Below are positions 48,461 through 57,277 of a DNA stretch of 64,000 nucleotides, piece by piece. Made by a program: the position numbers and the translations under genes. The notes under the pieces were generated by a model. The model saw only the letters and a program-made list of their open reading frames with translations, had not been told where the DNA came from and ran no database searches. Numbering within the stretch: the first letter of the stretch is position 1; each line of letters opens with the position of its first letter. Location of the stretch: positions 94,687-158,686 of the forward strand of contig JADZEK010000050.1 of assembly GCA_020850595.1 (NCBI GenBank). The letters are read 5' to 3'. The stretch comes from Anaerolineales bacterium (GTDB taxonomy: Bacteria > Chloroflexota > Anaerolineae > Anaerolineales > UBA6663).

Positions 48461-50773
48461 ATGTCATCGCCGCTCGACCCACCCCCCGCCGACGCTGTGC
48501 CCGCCGTAGATTGGCCCACCACCCTGGGCATTCTGCGTGACGCCGGCTCCCGCATTAACCAGTTGGGGCCAGAGACCTCCCTGCCCGAGGCCCTGCAACT
48601 CATCGCTGAAACCGCCCTGCGCCTGCTGGGGGCCGATCCGACCGATCGCGCCAGCGCCGTCATCTACACCTACGACGCCGCCCGCGACGCCTTCGACCCG
48701 GCCAGCCGCGTCTCGGCCGGCGAGGGCGCCGGGCCGCTCACCGGTGATTCACCCCGCCCCGGCGGCATGGGTTTCACCGCCCTGCAGCGCCGCGCGCGCG
48801 TGCTCTCCTACGAGGAGCAGGGCCTCAGCTTCCACCCGCTCAAGTACCTGGCCGGTATGCGCACCTCGGCCTGTTACCCCCTGCTGGTCGGGCGGCACCC
48901 CGTAGGCGCGCTCTACATCTCGCTCTACTCGGCGCGGCACTTCTCCGCCGAAGAACTGCTGGTGCTCGACGCCTTCGTCCACCTGGCCGCCGTCGCGATC
49001 TACAACACGCGGCAGTTCGAGGGCATGCATCGCGCCCTTCAGCGCAAAATTGAGGCGCTGGAGCGCCTCCAGCGCGCCGACCGCCTGATCAGCTCGCGCC
49101 GCAACCTGGGCGACACCCTGCGCGAAATCCTGAACATGGCGCTCAACCTGACCGGCGCCGAGCTAGGCTCCTTCCGCCTGCTGGATAAAGCCACCGGCCG
49201 CCTGCGCCTGGTGGCCCTGGTGGGGGCCGTGCCCGACCAGCGCCGCGGCAACCTCCCGCCGGAAGAGACCAGCGGCGTAGTGGGCTACGTCGCCAGCCGC
49301 CGCCAGGCTGTGCGCATTGACGATTTGCATCAGCCGCCCTGGAACGAAATCTACCATCCGCTCACCGAGCGCCGCGTCATGCGCTCCGAATTGGCCGTGC
49401 CGCTGCTCGGCTCCGGCGACGGGCTGGAAGGCGTCGTCAACGTCGAAAGCCCGCACCTGGCCCACTTCGACGCCGAAGCCCAGACCGTGCTCGAAAGCCT
49501 CGCCACCCAGGCCACCATCGCCCTGCTGGAGGCGCGCCTGCTCGACACCATCGAAGAAGTGACCGACCGCATGGTCGGCCACCCGCCCGATGTGGTCTTC
49601 GGCCTGGTGCTCGACCGCATCTGCGACCTGCTCAACCTGGCCCACGCCGCCGTCTGGGAACTGGAAAGCGCCGACGGCGATATGCTGCGCCTGCGCGCCT
49701 GCCACGGCGACTTCCCGCCGGGCTACCGCGTGCCCGTCGTCGGCAGCCTGCTCGGCCGCGCCGTGCTCACCCGCCAGCCCGTCGTCAGCCTAGACCTGGC
49801 CGGCGACCCGCGCCTGGGCCGCCGCCACCTGGCCCACCGCATGGGCTGGGATGCCGCGCTGATCGTGCCGCTGCTGATGCGCGATGGCCGGCCGCGGGGC
49901 GCGCTGGGCGTCTACGCCCCTAAGCCGCGCACCTTCTCCGATTGGGACACGCGCCTGCTGTCGCTGCTGGCGAACCACGCCGCCCTGGCGCTCCAGCTCG
50001 GCGAGGCCCTCGACCAGGCCCGCCTGGCGGAAGAACGCCAGGCCGTCGCCGAGACCTTCGCCGTGCTGGGCGATATCTCGGCCAACCTGCTGCATCGCGT
50101 GAACAACCTCATCGGGGCCATCCCGGTCAAGGTGCAGGGGCTGACCAGCAAGCGCCCCGCCCTGCTGGAAGACCGCTACGTGGCCGAACGGCTGGCCGAG
50201 ATCGAAGCCGGCGCGCGCGGCGCCATGGACGTGGCCCGCGAGACCGTCTCGTACCTGCGGCCGGTCAAGCTCACGCCCACGCCTGTTGCCGAGTGCTTCG
50301 CGGGCGTGGCTGCGCGGCTGGCCCTGCCGCCGCATGTCACCCTGGCGGCCGAGGGATTGGAGAGGCTGCCACCGGTGCTGGCGGGGGCCGAGGCGCTGCG
50401 CCTGGTCTTCTTCAATTTGCTGGAAAACGCACTGGACGCCCTGGGCGAACGGCCCGGCCACGTCCACGTGACCGGCCGCGTGACCACCGACACCCTGGAT
50501 GCGGGGCGCGAATGGGTGGAGGTGACTGTGGCGGATAACGGGCCGGGCGTGCCGCCGGAAGTGCGCGAGCAGATCTTCGATCCTAACTTCTCGACCAAGG
50601 CTTCGGCCAAGCAACTGGGCTTTGGGCTGTGGTGGGTCAAGACCTGGGTGCAGCGCTGCGGCGGCAGCATCACCCTGGCCGCGCCCAACCAAGCCGACCC
50701 CGACCGCCCCGGCTGCGCGTTCGTCATTCGGTTGCCGCTCGCCCCGCCGCCCACAGACGAGGCCCGCGCATGA
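48461..50773 (+). CDS. Soluble GAF-domain sensor histidine kinase
   Basis: 770 residues with no membrane segment. Three GAF-like domains can be traced: about 25-190 (SACYPLLVGRHPVGALYISL), about 215-360 (MRSELAVPLLGSGDGLEGVV) and about 375-525 (WDAALIVPLLMRDGRPRGAL). The dimerisation region has the phosphoacceptor His in GDISANLLHRVNNLIGAI. The ATPase domain has the N box FFNLLENALDAL, G1 VADNGPGVPP, F box FDPNFSTK and G2 GFGLWWVKTW. It should autophosphorylate in response to a cytoplasmic ligand or redox signal and pass phosphate to the response regulator overlapping its 3' end (ATGA). ATG 48461 is preferred; a TTG lies three codons upstream. Confidence 0.92.
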   Translation: MSSPLDPPPADAVPAVDWPTTLGILRDAGSRINQLGPETSLPEALQLIAETALRLLGADPTDRASAVIYTYDAARDAFDPASRVSAGEGAGPLTGDSPRPGGMGFTALQRRARVLSYEEQGLSFHPLKYLAGMRTSACYPLLVGRHPVGALYISLYSARHFSAEELLVLDAFVHLAAVAIYNTRQFEGMHRALQRKIEALERLQRADRLISSRRNLGDTLREILNMALNLTGAELGSFRLLDKATGRLRLVALVGAVPDQRRGNLPPEETSGVVGYVASRRQAVRIDDLHQPPWNEIYHPLTERRVMRSELAVPLLGSGDGLEGVVNVESPHLAHFDAEAQTVLESLATQATIALLEARLLDTIEEVTDRMVGHPPDVVFGLVLDRICDLLNLAHAAVWELESADGDMLRLRACHGDFPPGYRVPVVGSLLGRAVLTRQPVVSLDLAGDPRLGRRHLAHRMGWDAALIVPLLMRDGRPRGALGVYAPKPRTFSDWDTRLLSLLANHAALALQLGEALDQARLAEERQAVAETFAVLGDISANLLHRVNNLIGAIPVKVQGLTSKRPALLEDRYVAERLAEIEAGARGAMDVARETVSYLRPVKLTPTPVAECFAGVAARLALPPHVTLAAEGLERLPPVLAGAEALRLVFFNLLENALDALGERPGHVHVTGRVTTDTLDAGREWVEVTVADNGPGVPPEVREQIFDPNFSTKASAKQLGFGLWWVKTWVQRCGGSITLAAPNQADPDRPGCAFVIRLPLAPPPTDEARA

Positions 50774-51780
50774 AAACGGCCCTGGTGGTAGACGAAAGCC
50801 CCCGCTGGCGCGGCCAGGTGGCCGAAGCCCTGCGCGAGCAAGGCTGGGTCGTGACCACCGCCGCCGCCCTGCCCGACCCCGCCGGCGGCGGCCATGACCT
50901 GGCCGTGCTGGAGTGGGCGCCTGACCCCGCCGGCGAGAACGCGCTGACCGTCTACCTGAACGCGCCCGCCAACCGCGCCACGCGCAGCGTGCTGTTGATC
51001 CCGCGCCCAATGGGCGGCGAGGCCGCCCCGCTGCGCGCGCACCCCGCCGTGCTCGGCGTGCTCGACAAGGGGGCCTGGAGCACCGCGGCCCTGCTCGACC
51101 TCACCCGCCCGGTCGCCGCCGAACCCGCCGCACCGCCGCCTGCCGGGGCCGATGCCGGCCCCAAAGTGCTGGTGGTGGAAGACGACGCCGCGTGGCGCGC
51201 CATCTACGCCGAACTGCTGGCCGAGGCGGGCTATGCGCCCTACTTCGCCGTCAGCTACGGCGAGGCGCGTGGCTGGCTCCAGCACGAGACGTTCGACCTG
51301 GCGATTGTGGACCTCAACCTGGCCAGCTCTGCCGCGCCGGCCGGCAACCGCGACGGGTTCTTCTTGCTGCGCGCCGCCAAGCAGCGCAACGTGCCGGCGC
51401 TGGTGGTCAGCGCCCTCGGGGACCCCGATGACATAGACCGCGCCTACGACGAGTTTGGCATCTTCACCTTCGTCGAGACGGAGGGCTTCGACCGGCGCAA
51501 CTTCGCGCGCCTGGTGGCGGCCGCCTGGCGCGCGCGCCAGCCCGTGCCCGCCGCCGACGAGACCCCCACCGCCCTGGAGCGCTTGACCCCCCGCGAGCGC
51601 GAGGTGCTGGCGCTGCTCACGCAAGGCTACACCAACCGGCAGATCGCCGAGGCGCTGCTGATCTCCGCCAACACCACCAAGAAGCACGTTGACCACATTC
51701 TGCAAAAGCTCGGCGCCGGCACACGCGCTGGGGCAGTGGCGCTGGCCATGGGCGGCAACCTTAAGGAAACCAACTCGTAA
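50770..51780 (+). CDS. LuxR/NarL-type response regulator with two receiver domains
   Basis: 336 residues starting in the ATGA overlap with the kinase gene. The first receiver-like domain (about 1-118, MKTALVVDESPRWRGQVAEA) lacks the phosphoacceptor Asp (it reads LAVLEWAPD). The second (about 135-255) keeps KVLVVEDDAAW and the Asp in LAIVDLNL, although the conserved Lys region reads FTFVETEG. A LuxR-type HTH closes the protein: LTPREREVLALLTQGYTNRQ, then IAEALLISANTTKKHVDHIL. It should be phosphorylated by the adjacent kinase and regulate transcription. The pseudo-receiver may serve dimerisation or sensing. Confidence 0.92.
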   Translation: MKTALVVDESPRWRGQVAEALREQGWVVTTAAALPDPAGGGHDLAVLEWAPDPAGENALTVYLNAPANRATRSVLLIPRPMGGEAAPLRAHPAVLGVLDKGAWSTAALLDLTRPVAAEPAAPPPAGADAGPKVLVVEDDAAWRAIYAELLAEAGYAPYFAVSYGEARGWLQHETFDLAIVDLNLASSAAPAGNRDGFFLLRAAKQRNVPALVVSALGDPDDIDRAYDEFGIFTFVETEGFDRRNFARLVAAAWRARQPVPAADETPTALERLTPREREVLALLTQGYTNRQIAEALLISANTTKKHVDHILQKLGAGTRAGAVALAMGGNLKETNS

Positions 51781-51926
51781 GGCGGGCAGCGCCGCAGTTT
51801 GGGCCGCCGCCATGGCCCGTTGAGGGTAGTGTGGCGCGCTCGGCGACCCGGTGGACTATCGCTCAGCTTCACACCGGCTTCAGCAGCCAACAAGCTAGCT
51901 GACCGAGCGCGGGTTCGAGCCGCGCC

Positions 51927-51961
51927 GCCCCCGGTTCCATCACGAGCCGGGGGCGTTTTTC
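51927..51961 (+). terminator. Rho-independent terminator after the response regulator
   Basis: A 9-bp stem CGCCCCCGG / CCGGGGGCG with a 12-base loop and a T5 run. A second small hairpin GCGCGG/CCGCGC lies just before it. Confidence 0.9.
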
Positions 51962-52198
51962 GTCATCAGCGGCCGGACCCACGCTCGCCCCAGCGCGAGA
52001 GTTTCCGCGGGAGGACGCCTCAGGCAGGTCGCACAGCGCCCCGCCCGACCTGCTCTGGCGTTTCGTCCATCACCCGTTCGGGTCATGAACCGCTTTGGGC
52101 GGGAAATGGCCCGCCGGCAGGACGACAGGCGGGGACCAGTGCCCTAGACTAATCGGCACGGTCAGTTCCAATCTCTGGCGTCCGTCTGCGAGGTCTCT
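51962..52198. other. gltB leader region, no gene seen
   Basis: Several short hairpins (ACCCG-TT-CGGGT near 52063-52085; GGCGGG-AAATGG-CCCGCC near 52097-52115) but no recognised riboswitch. TAGACT at about 52145 is a possible -10 box without a -35. Confidence 0.4.
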
Positions 52199-55100
52199 GT
52201 GCTCTCTAGCGCTTCCCCTTACGCGCCCCGGTTCGAGCGGGGCGGTTGCGGCATCGGTTTCGTGGCCGACCAATATGGTCGCGCCAGCCACGGCTTGCTG
52301 CGCCTGGCCCTGGATTCGCTCACCAACATGCAGCACCGCGGCGCGCTGGCCGCCGACGCCCGCACCGGCGACGGCGCGGGCCTGCTCACGCCGCTGCCGC
52401 TAGCCTTCTTCGCCCGCGAGGCCGAACGCCTCACCGGCCGCACGATGGACCCGCGCCAGTTGGGCGTGGGCGTCTTCATGCTGCCCCCCGAAGGCGAAGC
52501 CGAGCTGTTGAGCATGGCCGAGGCCGCGCTGGTGCGCCACGACGTGCGTCTGCTGGCCTGGCGCATGGTGCCGGTGGATGCTGAAGTGCTGGGCGCGCGG
52601 GCACGGGCCACCCTGCCTCGCCTGTGGCACGCTCTGATCGCCCCCGCCGCCGAGACCGCCGCGGGCCTGCCGTTCGAGCACCGGCTGTACCTGGCCCGCA
52701 AAGACTTCGAGCGCGGCGCGCGCCCGCTGGGGGCCTACGTGGCCTCCATGTCGTCGCGCACCATCGTCTACAAGGGGCTGCTGCTCGCCCCGCAAATGGC
52801 CGCCTTCTATAAAGACCTGTCGGACCCGCTTTACGAAGTGCCGCTGGCCGTCTTCCACCAGCGCTACAGCACCAACACCACGCCCACCTGGCAGCGCGCG
52901 CAACCCTTCCGGCTGCTGTGCCACAACGGCGAGATCAACACCCTACAGGGCAACCTGGCCTGGATGAAGTCACGCGAGCCGCGCCTCTCGGCCGCCTTCT
53001 GCGCCAACGGCGCGGCGCTGCGCCCGGTGGTGGACACCGACGGCAGCGATTCGGCCATGCTGGACAACGCGGTGGAACTCCTCGTCCACGGCGGGCGCGA
53101 TATTCGCCACGCGCTGACCATGCTCGTCCCGCCCGCCTGGGAGAAGCAGAGCCGGTATTCGGCTGAAGTCAAGGACTTCTTCGCCTACCACGCGAGCCTA
53201 TCCGAGCCGTGGGACGGCCCGGCCGGGTTGGTCTTCACCGATGGCTCGACCGTCGGCGCCACGCTCGACCGCAATGGTTTACGCCCGTGCCGCTACCTCA
53301 TCACCGAAGACGGCCTGGTCGCCGCCGCCTCCGAAGCCGGCGCCGTGCCCATTGAGCCGGAACGCATCCGCGTGCAAGGCCGCCTCGGCCCCGGCCAAAT
53401 GCTGGCCGTGGACACCCAGCGCGGCCTCATCCAGGAAGATGAGCAGATCAAGCAGCACTTGGCGCGACAGCAGCCTTACGGCGCGTGGCTCAAAGGCACG
53501 CGCCGCCTGCCCGCTTCGCCCCTGGCCCCGCTGCCCGACGCCATTGAACCGCTCACCGAAGAAACCCCCTCCCCCGCGCCCACGGCCCTGCAAGCCGCGT
53601 TTGGCTACACCAGCGAAGAACTGGTCATGGTTATCCGCCCCATGGTGGAAAACCAGGCCGAGGCCATTGGCGCGATGGGTGACGACACCTCGCCCGCGGT
53701 TTTGTCCGACAAGCCGCGCTCGCTGTTCAGCTTCTTCCGCCAGCGCTTCGCCGAGGTGACCAACCCGCCCATTGACCCGCTGCGCGAAAACCTGGTCATG
53801 TCGCTGCGGGTACGGCTCGGCGCGCGCGGCAACTTCCTAGCCGAGACGCCTGCCCAGGCGCAGTTGCTGGAACTGGACAGTCCCCTGCTCAGCGACGCCG
53901 GGCTGGCCGCCCTGCGCGCCGACGCGCTGCTCAAGCCGGTCACGCTCTCCACGCTCTACCCGGCCGCCGAGGGCGCCGCCGGGCTGGAGCGCGCCCTGGC
54001 CCGCCTGCAAGCCGCTGCCGAAGCCGCCGCCCGCGGCGGGGCCGAGACCATCATCCTCAGCGATCGCGGCGTGGATGCCGCCCACACCTTTATCCCGGCG
54101 GTGCTGGCCCTGAGCGCGGTGCACCATCACCTCCTGCGCACCGACCAGCGCGTCGGCGTAGACCTGGTGGTCGAGAGCGGTGAGCCGCGCGAAGTCCATC
54201 ACTTCGCGGTGCTCATCGGCTACAGCGCGGCGGCCGTCAACCCCTACCTGGCCCTGGCCACCGGCATAGACGTGGCCCGCGGCGAGGCCGGCCCGGCCAC
54301 CGCCGTCAGCCGCTTCCTGCACGCCGCCGAGCACGGCCTGCTCAAGATCATGTCGAAGATGGGCATCAGCACCGTGGACGCTTACTGCGGCGCGCAGATC
54401 TTCGAGATCGTGGGCCTGCGCACGGCGGTGGTCGAGCAGTACTTCACCGGCACCACCTGCCACCTGGAGGGTCTCACGCTGGCTCGCATCGCCGAAATCG
54501 GCCTGCGCTGGCACGCCGCCGCGTTCGGAACCAGCCAGCCCGCCCTGACCAGCCCGGGCTTCTACAAGTTCAAGCGCGCCGGCGAGGTGCACGGCTATGC
54601 CCCGGCCATCGTGCACGCGCTGCACGAAGCCGTGCGCATGCCCGACGCTCTCAACGGCCGCTGGCACGAAGGCTTCGCCGCCTTCACCCGCTACAGCCGC
54701 TTGCAGCATGCTTCCCCGCCGGTAGATTTATCCGACTTGCTGGAGATCAACCCGCCCGGCGATGCGATCCCCCTGGCGGCGGTCGAGTCCATGCACGCCA
54801 TCCTGTGGCGCTTCTCCACCGCCGCGATGTCGCACGGCGCGCTCTCGGCCGAGGCGCACAGCACGCTGGCCGTCGCCATGAACCGCCTCGACGCTCAGAG
54901 CAACTCGGGCGAGGGCGGCGAAGACCCGGCACGCTACGACACCGACCAGAACGACCGCATCAAGCAGGTGGCTTCGGCCCGCTTCGGCGTCACCCCGGCC
55001 TACCTGGTCTCGGCCGACGAGTTGCAGATCAAGATGGCGCAAGGCTCCAAGCCCGGCGAAGGCGGCCAGTTACCCGGCCACAAAGTCACGGCCGAAATCG

Positions 55101-56686
55101 CCGCGCTGCGCCATGCCACGCCCGGCGTCACGCTCATCTCGCCGCCGCCCCACCACGACATCTACAGCATCGAAGACCTGGCCCAGCTCATCTACGACCT
55201 GCGCCAGATCAACCCGCGCGCCGTCATCTCGGTCAAGCTTGTGGCGCAATCGGGCGTGGGCACTATTGCCGCGGGCGTGGCCAAGGCCGGCGCGGATGTA
55301 ATCCTCATCAGCGGCAGCAGCGGCGGCACGGGGGCCTCGCCGCTCAGCAGCATCAAATACGCCGGCATCCCGTGGGAGTTGGGGCTGGCCGAGGCGCAGT
55401 ACGTGCTCAGCGAGAGCGGCCTGCGCGGGCGCGTGCGCCTGCGGGTAGACGGCGGTCTGCGCACGGGCCGCGATGTGGTCATCGCCGCGCTGATGGGCGC
55501 CGATGAGTACTCGTTTGGCACCGCGGCCGTCGTGGCCGAAGGCTGTGTGATGGCCCGCGCCTGCCACCTGAACACCTGCCCGACCGGCATCGCCACCCAG
55601 CGCCCCGACCTGCGCGCCAAGTTCGACGGCACGCCGGAGATGGTGATGGCCTTCATGCTCTACGTGGCCCAAGAAGTGCGCGAGACGCTGGCCAAGCTCG
55701 GCTTGAGTTCGCTGGAAAAAGCTATCGGCCGCGTGGAATTGCTGCAGCAGGTGCGCGGGCTGGACGACGTGGACCTGACTCGCCTGCTCACCCCGCCCCC
55801 GCCCGGCTACGCCCGCCGCCACCTGGGCGACCCCAACCGCGTGCCCACCGCCTCGCCCCTCAACGAGAAGCTCTGGCTCAGCGGCGTGCTGCTCGGCCCC
55901 GGCGCCGCCTGCCGCCTGGATTACGAAATCGCCAACCGCGACCGCACCTTCGGTGCGCGGCTCTCCGGCGAAGTCGCCCGCCGCCACGGTGACGCCGGCC
56001 TGGGGCGCGCCAACCTGGACGTGCGCCTCTCGGGCAGCGCGGGCCAGTCGTTCGGCGCGTTCGGCGTGCCGGGGCTAAACCTCACCCTCAGCGGCGAGGC
56101 CAACGACTACGTGGGCAAGGGCCTGGCCGGCGGCCGGATCGTCATCCACCCGCGCCCCAACAGCCGGTTGCGCGGCAAGCTGCACCCCGCCGCGGGGGAG
56201 GCCGCCGCGCCGGTGCTGGCCGGTAACACCGTGCTCTACGGCGCCACCGGCGGCACAGTCTTCATCGCCGGGCGCGCCGGTGAGCGCTTTGCGGTGCGCA
56301 ACAGCGGCGCGATCGCCGTGGTGGAAGGCGTAGGCGACCACGGCTGCGAGTACATGACCGGCGGCCTGGTCATTGTCCTCGGTCCGTTCGGCCAGAATTT
56401 CGCCGCCGGCATGAGCAGCGGCATCGCCTACCTGCTCGACAGCGCCGCCGCCAACGTGAACACGCAGTTGGTGCGCGTCGAGCCGCTGGACGCCGACGAC
56501 GAAGCCTGCCTGCGCGGCTGGCTCACTCAGCACCACGCCCTGACCGGCAGCCCGCGCGCCGCCGCCCTGCTGGCCGACTGGGCCGCCGCCGCCGCGCAGT
56601 TCGTCCGCGTCGTGCCCAAGGAGGGCGCCCTGCCCCCTCGCCCCATCCCCGTGGACCTCAGCGAAGCGGCCCTGGCTCTGGCGTAG
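52199..56686 (+). CDS. gltB: Glutamate synthase, large (alpha) subunit
   Basis: 1,495 residues from a GTG at 52199 with GAGG upstream. A 16-residue propeptide precedes the catalytic Cys17 (RFERGGCGIGFVADQ) of the class II glutamine amidotransferase domain (about 17-420, with CHNGEINTLQGN). The central domain, the FMN-binding barrel (about 800-1170, VSVKLVAQSGVGTIAAGVAK, ISGSSGGTGASP) and the [3Fe-4S] motif CVMARACHLNTC (Cx5Cx4C) follow. The C-terminal GXGXG helix domain (about 1230-1420) is complete. It makes two glutamates from glutamine and 2-oxoglutarate. No gltD lies in the window, so the electron-donating partner is elsewhere or the enzyme uses ferredoxin. Confidence 0.96.
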   Translation: MLSSASPYAPRFERGGCGIGFVADQYGRASHGLLRLALDSLTNMQHRGALAADARTGDGAGLLTPLPLAFFAREAERLTGRTMDPRQLGVGVFMLPPEGEAELLSMAEAALVRHDVRLLAWRMVPVDAEVLGARARATLPRLWHALIAPAAETAAGLPFEHRLYLARKDFERGARPLGAYVASMSSRTIVYKGLLLAPQMAAFYKDLSDPLYEVPLAVFHQRYSTNTTPTWQRAQPFRLLCHNGEINTLQGNLAWMKSREPRLSAAFCANGAALRPVVDTDGSDSAMLDNAVELLVHGGRDIRHALTMLVPPAWEKQSRYSAEVKDFFAYHASLSEPWDGPAGLVFTDGSTVGATLDRNGLRPCRYLITEDGLVAAASEAGAVPIEPERIRVQGRLGPGQMLAVDTQRGLIQEDEQIKQHLARQQPYGAWLKGTRRLPASPLAPLPDAIEPLTEETPSPAPTALQAAFGYTSEELVMVIRPMVENQAEAIGAMGDDTSPAVLSDKPRSLFSFFRQRFAEVTNPPIDPLRENLVMSLRVRLGARGNFLAETPAQAQLLELDSPLLSDAGLAALRADALLKPVTLSTLYPAAEGAAGLERALARLQAAAEAAARGGAETIILSDRGVDAAHTFIPAVLALSAVHHHLLRTDQRVGVDLVVESGEPREVHHFAVLIGYSAAAVNPYLALATGIDVARGEAGPATAVSRFLHAAEHGLLKIMSKMGISTVDAYCGAQIFEIVGLRTAVVEQYFTGTTCHLEGLTLARIAEIGLRWHAAAFGTSQPALTSPGFYKFKRAGEVHGYAPAIVHALHEAVRMPDALNGRWHEGFAAFTRYSRLQHASPPVDLSDLLEINPPGDAIPLAAVESMHAILWRFSTAAMSHGALSAEAHSTLAVAMNRLDAQSNSGEGGEDPARYDTDQNDRIKQVASARFGVTPAYLVSADELQIKMAQGSKPGEGGQLPGHKVTAEIAALRHATPGVTLISPPPHHDIYSIEDLAQLIYDLRQINPRAVISVKLVAQSGVGTIAAGVAKAGADVILISGSSGGTGASPLSSIKYAGIPWELGLAEAQYVLSESGLRGRVRLRVDGGLRTGRDVVIAALMGADEYSFGTAAVVAEGCVMARACHLNTCPTGIATQRPDLRAKFDGTPEMVMAFMLYVAQEVRETLAKLGLSSLEKAIGRVELLQQVRGLDDVDLTRLLTPPPPGYARRHLGDPNRVPTASPLNEKLWLSGVLLGPGAACRLDYEIANRDRTFGARLSGEVARRHGDAGLGRANLDVRLSGSAGQSFGAFGVPGLNLTLSGEANDYVGKGLAGGRIVIHPRPNSRLRGKLHPAAGEAAAPVLAGNTVLYGATGGTVFIAGRAGERFAVRNSGAIAVVEGVGDHGCEYMTGGLVIVLGPFGQNFAAGMSSGIAYLLDSAAANVNTQLVRVEPLDADDEACLRGWLTQHHALTGSPRAAALLADWAAAAAQFVRVVPKEGALPPRPIPVDLSEAALALA

Positions 56687-56797
56687 GCCGCGCCATCAGC
56701 GCACCCATCACCCCACAGCGGCGGCCGAGGCGGATATGACTCGGCCGCCGCTGTTTCAGTGGCTGCTGCCGGCCCTTCTAGAGCACGCCGCGAGCGC

Positions 56798-57184
56798 TCA
56801 GCGCCTCGCCCGCAGCCGCCGCAGCCGCGCATACTTTTCCATCGTGGTGTGCCCGTCCCACGAATTGGCCTGGCGCACCGACAGATGCTCAAACAGCGGC
56901 CGCTCGCTGTCATGGATGTGCCACGACAACTGCTCCACCCCGGCCGGCGCATCTACCGGGATCTCCAGGAACACAATCCAGCGCCAATCAGCGTCCCAGG
57001 GCGCCTCATCAATGGGGTGACGTTCCAGCCACGCTGGGAAGAGCTTGCTCAGCGCCAGCACCAACTGGTTGCGCTCGGAATAACCCTGGTTCTTGGCCGC
57101 TTCTAGTTCCGCCCGCTGCGCCTTCAGCGCCGCGATGTGCTCAGCGTGCGTGTACATTTTGGGCTTACTGCGCCGGGTCGCCAT
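56798..57184 (-). CDS. Conserved-looking hypothetical protein
   Basis: 128 residues from an ATG at 57184; the frame stays open much further upstream but there it is antisense to the plus-strand gene and is not used. A basic start (MATRRSKPKMYTHAEHIAAL) and helix (LKAQRAELEAAKNQGYSERN) precede a compact part with WRWIVFLEIPVD, LSWHIHDSERPLFEHL and SWDGHTTMEKYARLRRLRAR. The closely spaced Trp, His and Asp residues suggest a small globular domain. I recall similar short proteins in phages and bacteria without assigned function. No good Shine-Dalgarno site is seen; the ATG at 57157 is an alternative. Confidence 0.6.
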   Translation of the reverse strand: MATRRSKPKMYTHAEHIAALKAQRAELEAAKNQGYSERNQLVLALSKLFPAWLERHPIDEAPWDADWRWIVFLEIPVDAPAGVEQLSWHIHDSERPLFEHLSVRQANSWDGHTTMEKYARLRRLRARR

Positions 57185-57252
57185 GCCCGCCAGTCTACCC
57201 GCAACCCGGCTGCCTGTCACGCCCGCCCTGCCGCGGCCGCTTGGCTTGCCTG

Positions 57253-57258
57253 TATAAT
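57253..57258 (+). promoter_or_regulatory. -10 box (TATAAT) of the 57278 gene
   Basis: A perfect TATAAT 25 bases before the ATG, followed by GGAGG at 57266-57270. No recognisable -35 box, so activator dependence is possible. Confidence 0.5.
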
Positions 57259-57277
57259 CCTGCGCGGAGGCTTGCAC

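Noticed and set aside
46671..48509. 612-codon plus-strand frame opposite the NYN-LOTUS gene
   Set aside because: Shadow frame rich in Arg/Gln/His; the NYN motifs and a consensus promoter support the minus strand.
51905..51930. T-arm-like sequence GCGGGTTCGAGCCGCGC suggesting a tRNA or tmRNA
   Set aside because: Stem pairing around TTCGA does not give a 5-bp T-stem with a 7-base loop, and no acceptor, D or anticodon arm is found; it is part of the hairpin before the terminator.
51962..52198. Glutamine or other riboswitch in the gltB leader
   Set aside because: Hairpins are present, but no conserved core of a known class could be recognised.
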